DNA of 64,000 nt from Pseudomonas sp. MWU16-30317 (GCF_020515695.1 NZ_JAIWJA010000001.1:868001-932000), one strand, 5' to 3'; positions 18,228 to 28,328 are shown, numbered from the stretch's first letter. The notes: generated by a model not told the origin, from the sequence alone. Program-made: numbers and translations.

Positions 18228-19205
18228 TCACAACCGCTTCAGCAGCGAATCCAGCTTCCTCTTAACCCCAATCTTTGGGTTCAAGCGCAGAGCTTCCTCA
18301 TAACACCGGATAGCCTCGCGACCTTGACCAAGCGCCTCATGGGCCAACCCTTGCACCTTCAACGCTGTCGGCTTCCAAGCTGGATTATCGTCCGCCCCCA
18401 AAACTCGAGATCCAATCACCGCGGCCAGAATCCTCTCCAATTCAGACGTGGAGCATCCAACCTTCAGCATGGCCTCGGCAGTTAGAATGACGTCCGTATA
18501 GTTGGTCGAGCTCAGCACGGCTTCATCTGCGGCGTCCTCATCCACCAGAGCCCCGTCAGCCCCGTAACGGTACTCGCCTCCGCCTGAGACCTTGACCACC
18601 AGTTGCCGCGACTTCTCATCAAACCCGATGTGCTCGCCGGCACGCTGCGGCGTGACCGCGAAAAGCTCCACGCCTTCTTTGAGGTCATACAAAGCGAGCT
18701 TACGCCCATCCTCAGTCGGGCTGTTTGCGGTGAGGCAGTACGCCAGGAGGCCATTGCGAGAAATTCCGCTCTGCAGAATATTTGCGCTCAGCACCTTGGT
18801 GATTATCGGTAGACCCTGAGAAGTGAAGACGTGAAATGTGCCGGACAGCGCGCTCCCGAAGTGCCAGTCTTCCAGGCAGAAGCTGCCGTTGTCCGCGACT
18901 GCGCCGTTGTTCGGACGGGGCATTCTGGCATCGACCAAAACAGCATTGTTGGCGACATCAATAAGGACATACCTGCCCTCACCTTCCTCGCGGTGCCCGC
19001 CACGCCGTCCATCCGGCGTCGAATCCTTCCAGGAGATCGCCCACGCCTTCTTAGGTGAGTATTTATAGAGCCCGTAGTAATCGCGGGCTGGCACGGTAAG
19101 CAGTCCACCTTCGAATTCAAAGCTGTCGCGGCCGCCTGGATTCTTCGGCGGGGATTCAACGCGTACAGCTTTACGCTTCCCAAACAACCAGTCCAACATG
19201 CCCAT
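18228..19205 (-). CDS. Uncharacterised protein with C-terminal TPR-like helices
   Basis: About 325 residues. The N-terminal two thirds looks like repeated beta-strands: FEGGLLTVPARDYYGLYKYSP, GRYVLIDVANNAVLVDARM and NGSFCLEDWHFGS. A propeller-like or WD-like fold is possible but not shown. The last 70 residues contain a TPR-like pair ending LGQGREAIRCYEEALRLNPK. The start MGMLDWLFGKRK is chosen because AAGGGGAG lies about ten bases upstream; an upstream ATG has no such site. It is divergent from the Lamassu operon and monocistronic. No function is assigned. Confidence 0.75.
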   Translation of the reverse strand: MGMLDWLFGKRKAVRVESPPKNPGGRDSFEFEGGLLTVPARDYYGLYKYSPKKAWAISWKDSTPDGRRGGHREEGEGRYVLIDVANNAVLVDARMPRPNNGAVADNGSFCLEDWHFGSALSGTFHVFTSQGLPIITKVLSANILQSGISRNGLLAYCLTANSPTEDGRKLALYDLKEGVELFAVTPQRAGEHIGFDEKSRQLVVKVSGGGEYRYGADGALVDEDAADEAVLSSTNYTDVILTAEAMLKVGCSTSELERILAAVIGSRVLGADDNPAWKPTALKVQGLAHEALGQGREAIRCYEEALRLNPKIGVKRKLDSLLKRL

Positions 19206-19420
19206 CGCTGCCCGCTCCCCTTGGCAATGGCCTGAATACAATGTTCAGTAAACATAGCTTGCATGATGAAACAACCTCATGCCTGTACGGTGGGATAATC
19301 CGTGTCTGCCTCTTTGCCTAAGCGCGGCGCGCCAGTACGACCGCCAGCCGCCAAGTGTTAAGATGTGGCGAACTGCCAGCGGAGCTGGCCAACAAGATAA
19401 TGAAGTAAAGGGATGTCAGT

Positions 19421-21517
19421 ATGATCAGACGGTTTCGGCTGGAGCAGAAGTCGCTTTACGAGAAACTGGTCATTGCTCAGCGCTTGTCGGACATGTTGGA
19501 AAAATTCCTCGACGGGCGTCGGGCTCCGCTAGAAATTGGTGCTGAGCAAGGCGGTATCGAAGAGTGGGATGATGTTGTAATCGTCCATTCACGAGATTCA
19601 TTCGAGCACCTGCAAATCAAGCGCCAGAGCACGCCCTTCTGCACCAAAGACCCCGATATGCGGGTATATCTGGCCAAACTCGCAGAGAAGAGACTCGCCC
19701 GCGAAAAGAGCAAAGCCGCCAAAGCTGCTAAAGCCGCCAAGGGTGGCAAGGCTGCCTCCGTACCCCTCGTTACGGAAAAGCCTGTTACGGACAAGCCTAT
19801 TGCTACGGATGATGATATTGGTGCGGACGAAGCTGTTGCCACACTGGTTGCCGTAGACGATCCCGCAAATGCTGACGATGCTGCTGACGCGGCCAAGGAT
19901 AGCCTTTCCGTTCTTGATTCGGCCTTTTCAAGCTTAGCCAGGCACGCTCGCGCCGGCACATTTGCCCAATTGCCTGAACGTCGATTTCAGCTGACGCTTT
20001 TAGGGGCACACCTAAGCATCAAGGACAAGCTGACCGTTAACCATCTGGACGAGCTGTGTAAGCTGTGCCGCCAGATAGGACTCAATCCCGACGACTTGGC
20101 GAAGCGTGTCGACGGGCCGACAACCCGGGCTCATCTCTGGCTTACGACCTGGTGTGGCTTTGAAGATTGGACGCAGATCATCGACACCCTCAAGCGTGTC
20201 ACGGTCGTCTGCGTGGGGAACGACGCGACATTACAGCAGCGCTCAGTCGAATCCCTGGGCAGGCATTTCACCAATCCGGAACGCGCCCTCGAACAGCTTA
20301 TTTCGGTGATCACCGCCGAGGTCTCTGACGTTTCGGCCCTGGGGTGTCATGCGATTATCCATGAGCTCAGAGACGAGCTTCGCCCCGATATCGAAACTTG
20401 GGCTCAATACCTGCTAGGGGATGAAGTCCAACCTTCCGGCAAGACCTGGTCGTTTTCTGGCACCCATGATCTCGGTGCGCTCTCCCCCCGAACAGCCCAG
20501 GGTGTCGTGAATCACCTTTGGGGCAGTGCACCAGGGAATCGGAAGCTTAGGGTGTATGCACCGTACTCGCCTCCCATAGGAGCGAACCTTACGCTTCCAT
20601 CCGCAATATTGAGAATGGCGCTGCATCTGCCACACGGCAGTCAAAGCCTGATGCAGGGCGCGCAAACCTGGCGCACCAATGTTGGCCATGAAGTCGGGCA
20701 CACCCTCGGTTGCGCCGAGAGCGACCTTAAAGATCTCTCGTGGATGGATAACACTGAGGCGCTCGTGAGCTCCCTGGATCATGAGTTCAAGACCCTGAGT
20801 GCTGCTCGAGCGGAAGCTGTAGCGCTCGCAAGTGCCATGGACGACTTGGTGTGGCAACGGCTAACTCAAAGTGTTTCTGCAAAGCTAAACGCCGTAAAAG
20901 ATTCTGACCTTGCTGATGCCATGGAAGCGATTTGGCTAGAGTGGTTGGACGGATTCACGAAGAATCCGGAGAGCCGTCGTCAATTTCTGGAGCAGCTTCT
21001 ATACCCGGAGACGGAAGGGAAAAATGCTACCCACGCACTTCGCCTTGGCCCTCGCACCGTAGACCTGCTGGTTAGCGCCGTCGAACTGCTTTTGCTGGTC
21101 GCCGTAGGGGTTGGAGGTGCAGGCACCGCTTGGAAGCATTTCCCGGAGTTTGGGGAGGTTCTGAGTATTGCCCTCAAGTACTGGTCTGGCCCGGCAACTG
21201 TAGCTCCTGAAGTCCGTGAGATATCCGACGATCTGTTGATCAACGTTATCGGCCCGTCCCCTGCCCCAGTCGTGATCCTGTCTGGCGTCAGCACTCCCCC
21301 TTCAGAACTCTTGAATACAGGTATGGCTGACGATGCAGAGTCGGCCACCAGCATGGCTGCAGAACGCCGACCACATCTGCTCGTGACCCGCTCTGGCGTA
21401 TTCAACCAGTTGCGCTTCGGCACGCTGGCCACAGTGCGGCAACACTTTAGTAAACAATTGCAAGATCGACTGGTGGCGCGCCAGTCCGCCATCGACACGA
21501 ACACGAAAGGAATCTGA
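19421..21517 (+). CDS. lmuA: Lamassu-type effector with N-terminal Cap4-like nuclease (LmuA/DdmA)
   Basis: 698 residues. Residues 1-90 resemble the Cap4/DUF4297 nuclease head used in ABC-3C/Lamassu effectors: an early Glu (LEIGAE), the acidic pair WDDVVI at 49-54 and the HLQIKRQ strand at 63-69 form a PD-(D/E)XK-like set. Residues about 96-165 are an Ala/Lys-rich then acidic low-complexity linker (KAAKAAKAAKGGKAAS). The long C-terminal part is the helical region that contacts the SMC partner in known systems. The first of three tightly coupled genes. Upon sensing foreign DNA, known homologues cut DNA and cause abortive infection or plasmid loss. The three-gene layout supports the family call more than any single motif. 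Confidence 0.78.
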   Translation: MIRRFRLEQKSLYEKLVIAQRLSDMLEKFLDGRRAPLEIGAEQGGIEEWDDVVIVHSRDSFEHLQIKRQSTPFCTKDPDMRVYLAKLAEKRLAREKSKAAKAAKAAKGGKAASVPLVTEKPVTDKPIATDDDIGADEAVATLVAVDDPANADDAADAAKDSLSVLDSAFSSLARHARAGTFAQLPERRFQLTLLGAHLSIKDKLTVNHLDELCKLCRQIGLNPDDLAKRVDGPTTRAHLWLTTWCGFEDWTQIIDTLKRVTVVCVGNDATLQQRSVESLGRHFTNPERALEQLISVITAEVSDVSALGCHAIIHELRDELRPDIETWAQYLLGDEVQPSGKTWSFSGTHDLGALSPRTAQGVVNHLWGSAPGNRKLRVYAPYSPPIGANLTLPSAILRMALHLPHGSQSLMQGAQTWRTNVGHEVGHTLGCAESDLKDLSWMDNTEALVSSLDHEFKTLSAARAEAVALASAMDDLVWQRLTQSVSAKLNAVKDSDLADAMEAIWLEWLDGFTKNPESRRQFLEQLLYPETEGKNATHALRLGPRTVDLLVSAVELLLLVAVGVGGAGTAWKHFPEFGEVLSIALKYWSGPATVAPEVREISDDLLINVIGPSPAPVVILSGVSTPPSELLNTGMADDAESATSMAAERRPHLLVTRSGVFNQLRFGTLATVRQHFSKQLQDRLVARQSAIDTNTKGI

Positions 21518-21518
21518 C

Positions 21519-22118
21519 ATGCTAACAATCTCGGAGATGGTGGAAGCCATCTCGAACCGTGCCGAAGGTCGCTATGAGGTCGCCTATCCGGACTCGGTGG
21601 AACTGCCATCGCCGTTGGCTGAGATCGCGAGCGCAGGGATGCAGCTGAAACGGGTTAATCAGGAAGGTGCGGGCTGGCGGACTGTCTTGATCGCCGCCCT
21701 TCCCTACGACGTGTCTAAAATCCAGGGAGCGTTTCGGTGGGCGGCAGATGTCCGTGACATGCTCCCGGAGCCGCAAACTGCTGACCTCTACATGTTCATG
21801 CTCATTGAGGGTGTTGCGTCTGAGGACGCTGCTCGGCTCGAGACGGACGACCGCTTCTGCAGAAAGGTAGTCGTCAGAGAGGGCGAAGACGCCGGTTCCT
21901 TTCTCGACCGCAGCTTCCTTGCGACACTTTCGATTCCCGGTAGCTCCGACAGCATTAGTGACCCATTGTCAGCTTCCCTCAGCGCCCTCGTCCTGGCGCA
22001 TACGTGGGTCAAGCCGCATCGCGATGAATGGCGCGAGCTCCTGCTTTCCGGCAAATCGGGTGGCGAAATTGCTGAGGCCCTTAGGATCTCGGCGTTTGGC
22101 GAGGAGGACGAGAAATGA
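21519..22118 (+). CDS. lmuC: Lamassu-type middle subunit (LmuC/DdmB-like)
   Basis: 199 residues. It starts one base after the effector stop and its own stop overlaps the SMC start (ATGA), so all three proteins are translationally coupled. The sequence (LTISEMVEAISNRAEG at the start, WAADVRDMLPEPQTADLYMF in the middle, LLSGKSGGEIAEALR at the end) has no catalytic signature. The size and position match the small accessory subunit of Lamassu/DdmABC and ABC-3C middle components, which bridges the SMC ATPase and effector. Assignment rests on context. Confidence 0.75.
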   Translation: MLTISEMVEAISNRAEGRYEVAYPDSVELPSPLAEIASAGMQLKRVNQEGAGWRTVLIAALPYDVSKIQGAFRWAADVRDMLPEPQTADLYMFMLIEGVASEDAARLETDDRFCRKVVVREGEDAGSFLDRSFLATLSIPGSSDSISDPLSASLSALVLAHTWVKPHRDEWRELLLSGKSGGEIAEALRISAFGEEDEK

Positions 22119-25100
22119 ATCAATTAAAGTCCATAACGCTCTCGAACATCCGCCGGTTTGGCGCCGAAACGAAGATTGAGCTCAGCCGCGGGGCCACGAT
22201 CTTGCTCGCCCCCAATGGCACTGGGAAAACCGCGATCTTCGAAGCGGTTGAGTTCGCATTGACGGGCAAGATCTCTCGCCTCGACGGAAACCTCGTTCCA
22301 ATCATCCGAGACTCTCAATCCATGGCTCGAGTGAGCCTTGATTTCGGTGATCTGCAAGCCAGCGCTCAAGTCAACAAAAGTGGGGACGTTGAGACAACGG
22401 GTGATCTGAGCCTTCTATTCCCCTCGAAAGATCCTGCCGACATACCCTTTCTGCTCAGGCTCACCCACCTGCTTGATCAGCGCGAGGGTGAATGGCTGGT
22501 CAAGGCAGATCCAAAGGTCGCGGGCTCCCAGTTGGAACGGTTGCCGATTGGCAAGGACGGCAGCCAGGTAAGCTCTGCTCTCGCGAGCATCCGGCGGGCG
22601 CTCACAGAGCAGATCAAGCAAGCGAAAGCGTCGCTGGATTCGCTCGAAGCCGAGTTTGCAGAATGGCAAAGCCTGAGCCTTGACCGAGACCAGGCGGCTG
22701 TCCAAACCCAAGGGGCGCTGCGCAGCAGGGAAAGCATTGCTGAGTCGATATCGGACATTGCTCAACAGGCGCAAAGCCTCGACCAATTGCCCTCCGGGCT
22801 GCTCGTACCTCCATTGGGCCAAGATGGATTGGAGACGGTGCATGATGCACTGGAGCAACTGGTTCAAAACAAGCTCGAGCGACTTCGTGAACAGATCAAG
22901 GAATTGGCTGAGGTCGACGGGCTCATAGGCCGGTTTGTGTCTGAACAAGCTCGTTCAGAGCAGCTCAGTACCGAGTTCCTCTCCGCGACGCAGGAACTGA
23001 ACCAGAAGAGAGAACATCGCTCGGTGGCCGTGGCAGCTCTTGAGCAGCTACAACGAGAGTTGGTCGCTGCAGAAACTGAACGCGACACGATTGCTCAGCA
23101 ACTCAATCGGTACGTGAATGAGACCAACGCCAAGGAGACGGTTGAGCAACGCCAGCAGGTTCTGAAGACAACCGACGACGCCCTAACCATCGCTGAATCG
23201 CAAGCTTCTACGGCGCGCAGAATGCACGAAGGACACGAGCAGCTCGGTGTTCAACATGACCTGATCAATGGTCAGCGCAAGACGCTGCTGCAAATAGACT
23301 CCGACCTCCTCACAGCTCAAGAACTCCTGGATCGCTGGGAGCTGACTCTTCAGCGAGTTGCAGAAGTTACCGGCACCATCAGCGGCGAAGCAGCACATGA
23401 AGAGCTTCTCAGCGAACAGCTTCGTGTCGCGCTAGAGGCCAGAGCGACCGCTGAGGAAGAAGATCAGGCCGCCAAGGGCCATCATGAAAATCTGACATCT
23501 GCGGCTGACTCAATACGCCAAGCTGTTGCAGCCATCGCGGCCCATTTGCCTCCCGACCGCGGTGATTGCCCGCTGTGTGGCGAAGAACATGGCGCGGTCG
23601 GCTTACATGAGCGTGTCGCCAAGGCGCTAGCGGCTATCGACCCGAATATCGTCGAAGCCGAACGACGTGTAAAAAGGGCCGCGGATGTTCTCCGAGAATC
23701 TACTGAGGCAGTGACGAACGCTGAAGCAGAACTCAGAGCATGTCAGTACAGGATTATTGACCTAGAGTCGCAGCAGGGATACCTGACAGCCGATATCGTC
23801 GAGATCAGCTTGAACAATCTGCTCGGCGGCGACACGGTTCCCTTGGCGAAAGAGTCCATCCGGCTTCGCGTTGATGCCAATGCCGCTGCGAAGCTTCAAC
23901 TGGACGATAAACAGCGCAACCTCGCTCCGCGGGTAAGCTCAGAAGTCTTTGAGCAGACAAGGAATGAATACGACTCCGCTGTTCGCGCAGTGGACTCCGC
24001 GCGGCAGGCCCGTTCAGAGGCCAGTAGCCGGCTGGAGCAAGCGACTGCGGCGTTGGCAGCGATCACCGCAGACGCCCCGCCAGCTCAATCCTTGGAAGAT
24101 CTGTCTACCGCGCAGAACCAGACCGCCAATCAGCTCGTTGAGTTAGGTGCCAAGATAATTGCCGAACAGACTGCCTTGGATCGTCAGCAGGCCCAACTGA
24201 CCGATGCCACGATCGCTGCAGCTGGTTTGGAAACACAGCTGTCTGAAGCGCAAGCACGATTGGCTACCATCAGGGCGTCCTGGCGTCAGCTCTCATTCGC
24301 CGGCGATCCCACAGCCGCGGTTGCGAGCAGCCATGAGGCTCAGTTGCAGTCCACCAGCACTGAGCTAACTAGGCACTCGGAAACGCTTCAGACCATCAAG
24401 ATCGAGATCGGAGCGTGGAGCAAGATAGAGCAGGCCCGGCTCGCTCAGGGGCTTCTTGATCGCCGGCGCGGCGAGCGGTCGGAGGATGAGTTCTCGACCC
24501 ACCTGAATCAACAGGTCGAATCGAAGCGCACGGGCGTGCAGCGCCTATCGCAATTGTCTGCAGCGATGGAGTCGCTCAACCAGTCCCTTTCCTCCGAAAT
24601 CGCGAACGTCCAGAAAAACGTTCAGGCAGTGATGCCTCGGTGGCAAGCATTGCTCAAACGCGTGGTCAGGGAGCAAAGGTTTACCGGGACGAATCTGAGT
24701 TTCCGAAGCTCCTATCAAAAGGCACGTGCTGAGGTATCTGTGCCGCTCCACGGGGGGTTAGCCCCAGTACCCTCGATAGCCAGCGAGGCTCAACTGACGG
24801 ATCTGCAACTGACGTTCCTGCTTTCAATGGCCTTGGAACATCAGTGGTCTCCGTGGCGCGGGCTCCTCCTTGATGATCCCACACAGCATCACGATCTGGT
24901 GCATGCCGCGTCCGTCTTTGATGTGCTTCGCGACTACATCATTAATCATGATTTCCAAGTGGTCATCGCGACGCACGATGCCCTTCAGGCCCGCTACTTC
25001 ATGCGCAAACTGCAGAATGATGGAATCGACGCACGCATATGGTCACTTGTTCCGACCCCTGAGGGCGTAACCGCGGTGGAAACCCCTTGGCCGGGTAGAA

Positions 25101-25150
25101 GCCAGATCACGATTGACGAGCAGTCACCACCGGCGCTCGACGATGTGTGA
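22115..25150 (+). CDS. lmuB: Lamassu-type SMC/Rad50-like ATPase (LmuB/DdmC)
   Basis: 1011 residues with Rad50/SMC architecture. Walker A LLAPNGTGKT sits at about 30-39, then two long coiled-coil arms (roughly 165-470 and 500-800) flank a zinc hook with CPLC at about 484-487. The C-terminal lobe holds the Walker B GLLLDDPTQHHD (about 915) and the switch His in VVIATHD (about 950). The second acidic residue after Walker B is Asp-Pro rather than the more common Glu. In known systems this protein senses DNA ends or replication intermediates and activates the nuclease subunit. Last gene of the operon; a hairpin follows at 25183. Confidence 0.85.
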   Translation: MNQLKSITLSNIRRFGAETKIELSRGATILLAPNGTGKTAIFEAVEFALTGKISRLDGNLVPIIRDSQSMARVSLDFGDLQASAQVNKSGDVETTGDLSLLFPSKDPADIPFLLRLTHLLDQREGEWLVKADPKVAGSQLERLPIGKDGSQVSSALASIRRALTEQIKQAKASLDSLEAEFAEWQSLSLDRDQAAVQTQGALRSRESIAESISDIAQQAQSLDQLPSGLLVPPLGQDGLETVHDALEQLVQNKLERLREQIKELAEVDGLIGRFVSEQARSEQLSTEFLSATQELNQKREHRSVAVAALEQLQRELVAAETERDTIAQQLNRYVNETNAKETVEQRQQVLKTTDDALTIAESQASTARRMHEGHEQLGVQHDLINGQRKTLLQIDSDLLTAQELLDRWELTLQRVAEVTGTISGEAAHEELLSEQLRVALEARATAEEEDQAAKGHHENLTSAADSIRQAVAAIAAHLPPDRGDCPLCGEEHGAVGLHERVAKALAAIDPNIVEAERRVKRAADVLRESTEAVTNAEAELRACQYRIIDLESQQGYLTADIVEISLNNLLGGDTVPLAKESIRLRVDANAAAKLQLDDKQRNLAPRVSSEVFEQTRNEYDSAVRAVDSARQARSEASSRLEQATAALAAITADAPPAQSLEDLSTAQNQTANQLVELGAKIIAEQTALDRQQAQLTDATIAAAGLETQLSEAQARLATIRASWRQLSFAGDPTAAVASSHEAQLQSTSTELTRHSETLQTIKIEIGAWSKIEQARLAQGLLDRRRGERSEDEFSTHLNQQVESKRTGVQRLSQLSAAMESLNQSLSSEIANVQKNVQAVMPRWQALLKRVVREQRFTGTNLSFRSSYQKARAEVSVPLHGGLAPVPSIASEAQLTDLQLTFLLSMALEHQWSPWRGLLLDDPTQHHDLVHAASVFDVLRDYIINHDFQVVIATHDALQARYFMRKLQNDGIDARIWSLVPTPEGVTAVETPWPGRSQITIDEQSPPALDDV

Positions 25151-25619
25151 GTACTAGATAGGATCTGAAGGCTGCAGCGACTGTGCCGGGTGTTGATCCG
25201 GCACGGTCAAATAATAACGACGCTCTCTGCTGCAATTCGGGCTTGCCGCGACCCAACCATTGCCTCTTAGCCTCATAACTCACCATTCACAACAGCGCGA
25301 ACGGCTCGCTTTTCCTTGAATCAATAACCTTTTTAAATTGGTTGCTCCGGCTTTCGCTCCATAGGCATCATGGAATGAAACAACAATAAGACGCTATCCA
25401 TGTCCCAGCACCCGATCACATTCCTCATAGGCGATCGCAGTAAAGCGATTGGGGTAGCTGAGTAATGCCTCTGAACTAAGGATTGCTGATGAGATTTGCG
25501 GCTGGTGTTCAACGACCAGAAGCATTCAACAGCGCACTGGCTAGCATGGTCAACACTTGCGATGCGCTTCGCTCAATGGTTAACGTGTAAGAAAACAATA
25601 ACAAAAAGGATCGCGCGTA
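25151..25619. other. Gene-free stretch between Lamassu and a hypothetical gene
   Basis: 469 bases with one hairpin (25183-25204) and no convincing gene. A 33-codon frame at 25489-25590 has an AAGGA-like site but nothing else to support it. The final part probably holds the promoter of the gene at 25620. Confidence 0.4.
25183..25204 (+). terminator. Hairpin after the Lamassu operon
   Basis: GTGCCGG (25183-25189) pairs with CCGGCAC (25198-25204) across an 8-base loop, 33 bases past the SMC stop. There is no T-run; a short A-rich stretch follows. Confidence 0.5.
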
Positions 25620-26126
25620 ATGTCCCAGACAAGCTCTAGCTTCCGTACAGTCAAATCCAAAAAGGGCGATCATGAGGTGACTCGCCATGTCACCGACAAG
25701 GCGGAAAGCCGGCTGCTCAGTAAATTTCAGTCGCTTGGCTATCTCTTGTGCTGGGTAGATGACATAGCCAAGGATGAGTCTGACATCGGAGGATCAATCA
25801 CTGCCCTGTTTTCCTTCGATGCTGAGGTCGCTGCATTAGGTTTTGACCGGTACGACCCGGTGCACATATTGACGGCTCCCAGCTGGAAGATACGTATGTA
25901 CGCTGCCTGGTGTGTGCTGGGTGGCTTAGAACGCACCATTGCTGCGCAACTCGATTACACGGAGGTTCACAACTACTGGCCTAATGCTGATTTCTGTGAC
26001 CCTGCATGGGATGAGGAAGTGAGGCAGTGGGCGGCCACCGTCACGAGCTACGATGAGCCTTCTGAATTCAAAATCGGTGAGATAGCCGGATACCCTCCCC
26101 GACCGAAACTGGTATTCAAGGTCTGA
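25620..26126 (+). CDS. Hypothetical protein
   Basis: 168 residues, not recognised. It is mildly acidic with aromatic clusters (YLLCWVDDIAKDESDIGG, SWKIRMYAAWCVLGGLERTI, EVHNYWPNADFCD) and no signal peptide or membrane helix. An AAAAAGGA ribosome site precedes the ATG. It is convergent with the gene at 26372 and separated from it by a perfect terminator hairpin. Position in a defence-rich region is the only functional hint. Confidence 0.65.
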   Translation: MSQTSSSFRTVKSKKGDHEVTRHVTDKAESRLLSKFQSLGYLLCWVDDIAKDESDIGGSITALFSFDAEVAALGFDRYDPVHILTAPSWKIRMYAAWCVLGGLERTIAAQLDYTEVHNYWPNADFCDPAWDEEVRQWAATVTSYDEPSEFKIGEIAGYPPRPKLVFKV

Positions 26127-26221
26127 GGAAGACCAGCGGCGGCTGATTCAGCCTCCGGGGAGCAAAAACTGAGTCTTTGATGGTCAGGCAGTCTATTGGC
26201 CGCATCGATTAGCCGTATGCC

Positions 26222-26260
26222 CTGTGATTCCAGCTACTCAATCGATAGCTGGAATCACAG
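26222..26260. terminator. Bidirectional terminator
   Basis: Perfect 15-bp stem (CTGTGATTCCAGCTA and its complement) with a 9-base loop between two convergent genes. Confidence 0.75.
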
Positions 26261-26371
26261 CGACACTCCCGGGCGTCGCGCTGGCGGCGCACCGCCACTT
26301 CGTATTGTTTGATCACATCACGTTCGGGCCGCTCGGCTACCCCTGATGCATGCTCTAGAAGCCCGTGCCAA

Positions 26372-27388
26372 TCAACGAACATCTCGAACGTTATCAAACG
26401 ACCAGTCCGCCAGCCCCTCGCAGCCCGCTACCAGGTAATCCGATCTTATCCCCAAGGTCGGATCCGCCATGAATGCCATGAAGTCTAAAGCCTGGCTCTT
26501 CGCGACGGTATCTAGCGAGTCCCACCAGGAGATCCGGATTGCATGATTCTCGCAACACGCGAGCGAGAACCGCAGCAACATATCCTCAATTTTCCCAACG
26601 CCGCGCCCTGATTCAGCCAACGAATAAACGAATCGCTCGCAACTCAGATCGCTTGATTCATGCCACGCCAAAACGAAGGCCCAGCCGTATTCGGTGCGGG
26701 CTGTGAAGAAGACCAAGAGATCCAGATTTTTGGTTTCGGGGCTCAGATCCTGTAGCTGGCGGCCTTGAAAATCAAAATCGGGGAAGATCAGTCCCGAGGC
26801 CTGCAGCGAGCATCGAGATGTCGAACCAAAGATAATGAACTTCAGGCCGGTGAAATCACTGGCCGAGAGACAGTGATCGTAGATGAGCTTGTGACGCTTG
26901 AGGCGCTTAAAACCGAGGGACTGTCCATACGCAGCGCCAGCCAGCATCTGGCGTTGCTCAACTCCGAGCCCTGGGTGTTTGAACATCTCAGTGAGGGACT
27001 TCGACGCGTTCTCTTTGACGAAATATTCTCGGCAGATACTGCGATATGCGTACAGCGCAACCTGGTGAGGATCGATCGACAGGGGCCGATCATCAATGGG
27101 TGAGAAGAGCTTGTTGTCGTGCTGCTTGCACATCCCTGGAAAGGTTGACGCGCGATTTACCCCAATTTTTTTGGGCAGTGGTTTGCCTCCCGTTTCCTTC
27201 AAGGTCGACAGGTCGGCATTGACCCGGTACACATGACCATCTTCAGCAATCAGGCCCAGTTGTCCCCGTTTCTGTATGGAGTGGGCCGAGATGATCTCGT
27301 TGCATTGCACGCCATCACTGAAGTGCAGGCAGCGCCCCCTCTTGCTCTGCAGTTTCATCGCTGCCTGATGTGCATTTGCGAACGACAT
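26372..27388 (-). CDS. Hypothetical protein with HNH-like zinc-binding N terminus
   Basis: 338 residues. The first 95 residues hold a possible treble-clef: Cys20 and Cys29 in GRCLHFSDGVQCNEIISAHS, His36, then Cys87 and His90 in TFPGMCKQHDNKLF. The AHSIQKRGQL segment recalls HNH nucleases that recognise ISAHSI. The C-terminal 240 residues are unrecognised. A nucleic-acid nuclease role is inference. It starts MSFANAHQAAM. Upstream on the same strand lies the 27549 gene, 160 bases away, so the two may be co-transcribed. Confidence 0.7.
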   Translation of the reverse strand: MSFANAHQAAMKLQSKRGRCLHFSDGVQCNEIISAHSIQKRGQLGLIAEDGHVYRVNADLSTLKETGGKPLPKKIGVNRASTFPGMCKQHDNKLFSPIDDRPLSIDPHQVALYAYRSICREYFVKENASKSLTEMFKHPGLGVEQRQMLAGAAYGQSLGFKRLKRHKLIYDHCLSASDFTGLKFIIFGSTSRCSLQASGLIFPDFDFQGRQLQDLSPETKNLDLLVFFTARTEYGWAFVLAWHESSDLSCERFVYSLAESGRGVGKIEDMLLRFSLACCENHAIRISWWDSLDTVAKSQALDFMAFMADPTLGIRSDYLVAGCEGLADWSFDNVRDVR

Positions 27389-27548
27389 ATCTGAATCCTA
27401 GGGTACGGGGTCACGGGATCGGGCTCGGCGCGGCGTCGCCGCAGCCCGTATAACAGGAATGGTCGGCTGTGCGGTGGCCCGATCAAGGTGCTGCGCTATA
27501 CGGCGCAACCTCCAAATCTGGCCATGCCGACTCGATGCGATTTCACCG

Positions 27549-28328
27549 TTATTTCTTCGCAGCTTCAACCCAGTTGGCATAGGTAGTTGCTGCAGCCTCA
27601 AGGCGATCCAGTGTCGGTTTAGTCTTCAGTCCGGCGATCTTTATCGCGAGTACCGCAAGCTCATCCGCTGCATCTGGCTTCCATCCATGAGCCACCGCCC
27701 ACGCCCTGATGTCATCTGCGTCCAGAGAGTGATTCTTCCGTCGCAAGATTTTGAGAGTCCGAACAGCATGCTCCTTGTCATTAGGATGTGAGAGCGGGTT
27801 GGACGGGTTCACACGGCGGGTGAGTGACTCCATGGCCTTGACTACTACCGGGTCATCTATCAGTTTCGCCCGCTGAGTTTGCCGCACGCCATCTACCATG
27901 GGCGACCAAGATTTAATCCACTCGGCCACGGCGTCTTCACCCCAAGGTAAGGCAATCACCGCGGCCACCTGACCTGCAGCATCGACCTTGTCCATGATGT
28001 CCTTGCTCGCGTACGGACAAATGACCAATGTACCTGGCGAAAAGTATGTCAGCGTCCTCTTTGTCATCAGCCGAGCGGGCTTTCCAACCACCGTAGTGCG
28101 CTCACCTTTTTCCAGTGCCTTGACGCGGGTCGCGCCCAGGAAGGCACCGATCGTGGTGCTCACCTTGATGTTGGCCATTGCCGGAACGAGAATCACGACT
28201 TCATTGATGGCGTGGCTCGGGTCGCTGCAAAGGTTCTCTGCGTATCGGAACGCTGCATCAAAGGCATCGTTGGTAAACACGACTCTGATAGGATCTGGCA
28301 CGGATAACTCCTTGTAAATTCGAGCCAA
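27549..28328 (-). CDS. Hypothetical protein
   Basis: 259 residues, no family recognised. The N-terminal half is alpha/beta in pattern (IRVVFTNDAFDAAFRYAENL, NEVVILVPAMANIKVS, GTLVICPYASKDIMDK), with strands ending in small residues as in a P-loop-less Rossmann-type or UspA-like fold. The C-terminal half is helical (TLKILRRKNHSLDADDIRAW). There is no nuclease or ATP motif. An AAGGAG ribosome site sits before the ATG, giving a good start. Confidence 0.65.
   Translation of the reverse strand: MARIYKELSVPDPIRVVFTNDAFDAAFRYAENLCSDPSHAINEVVILVPAMANIKVSTTIGAFLGATRVKALEKGERTTVVGKPARLMTKRTLTYFSPGTLVICPYASKDIMDKVDAAGQVAAVIALPWGEDAVAEWIKSWSPMVDGVRQTQRAKLIDDPVVVKAMESLTRRVNPSNPLSHPNDKEHAVRTLKILRRKNHSLDADDIRAWAVAHGWKPDAADELAVLAIKIAGLKTKPTLDRLEAAATTYANWVEAAKK

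Noticed and set aside
25489-25590. 33-codon frame with an AAGGA-like site in the gap after the Lamassu operon
   Set aside because: Too short, no motif and no operon link; the sequence alone cannot separate it from chance.
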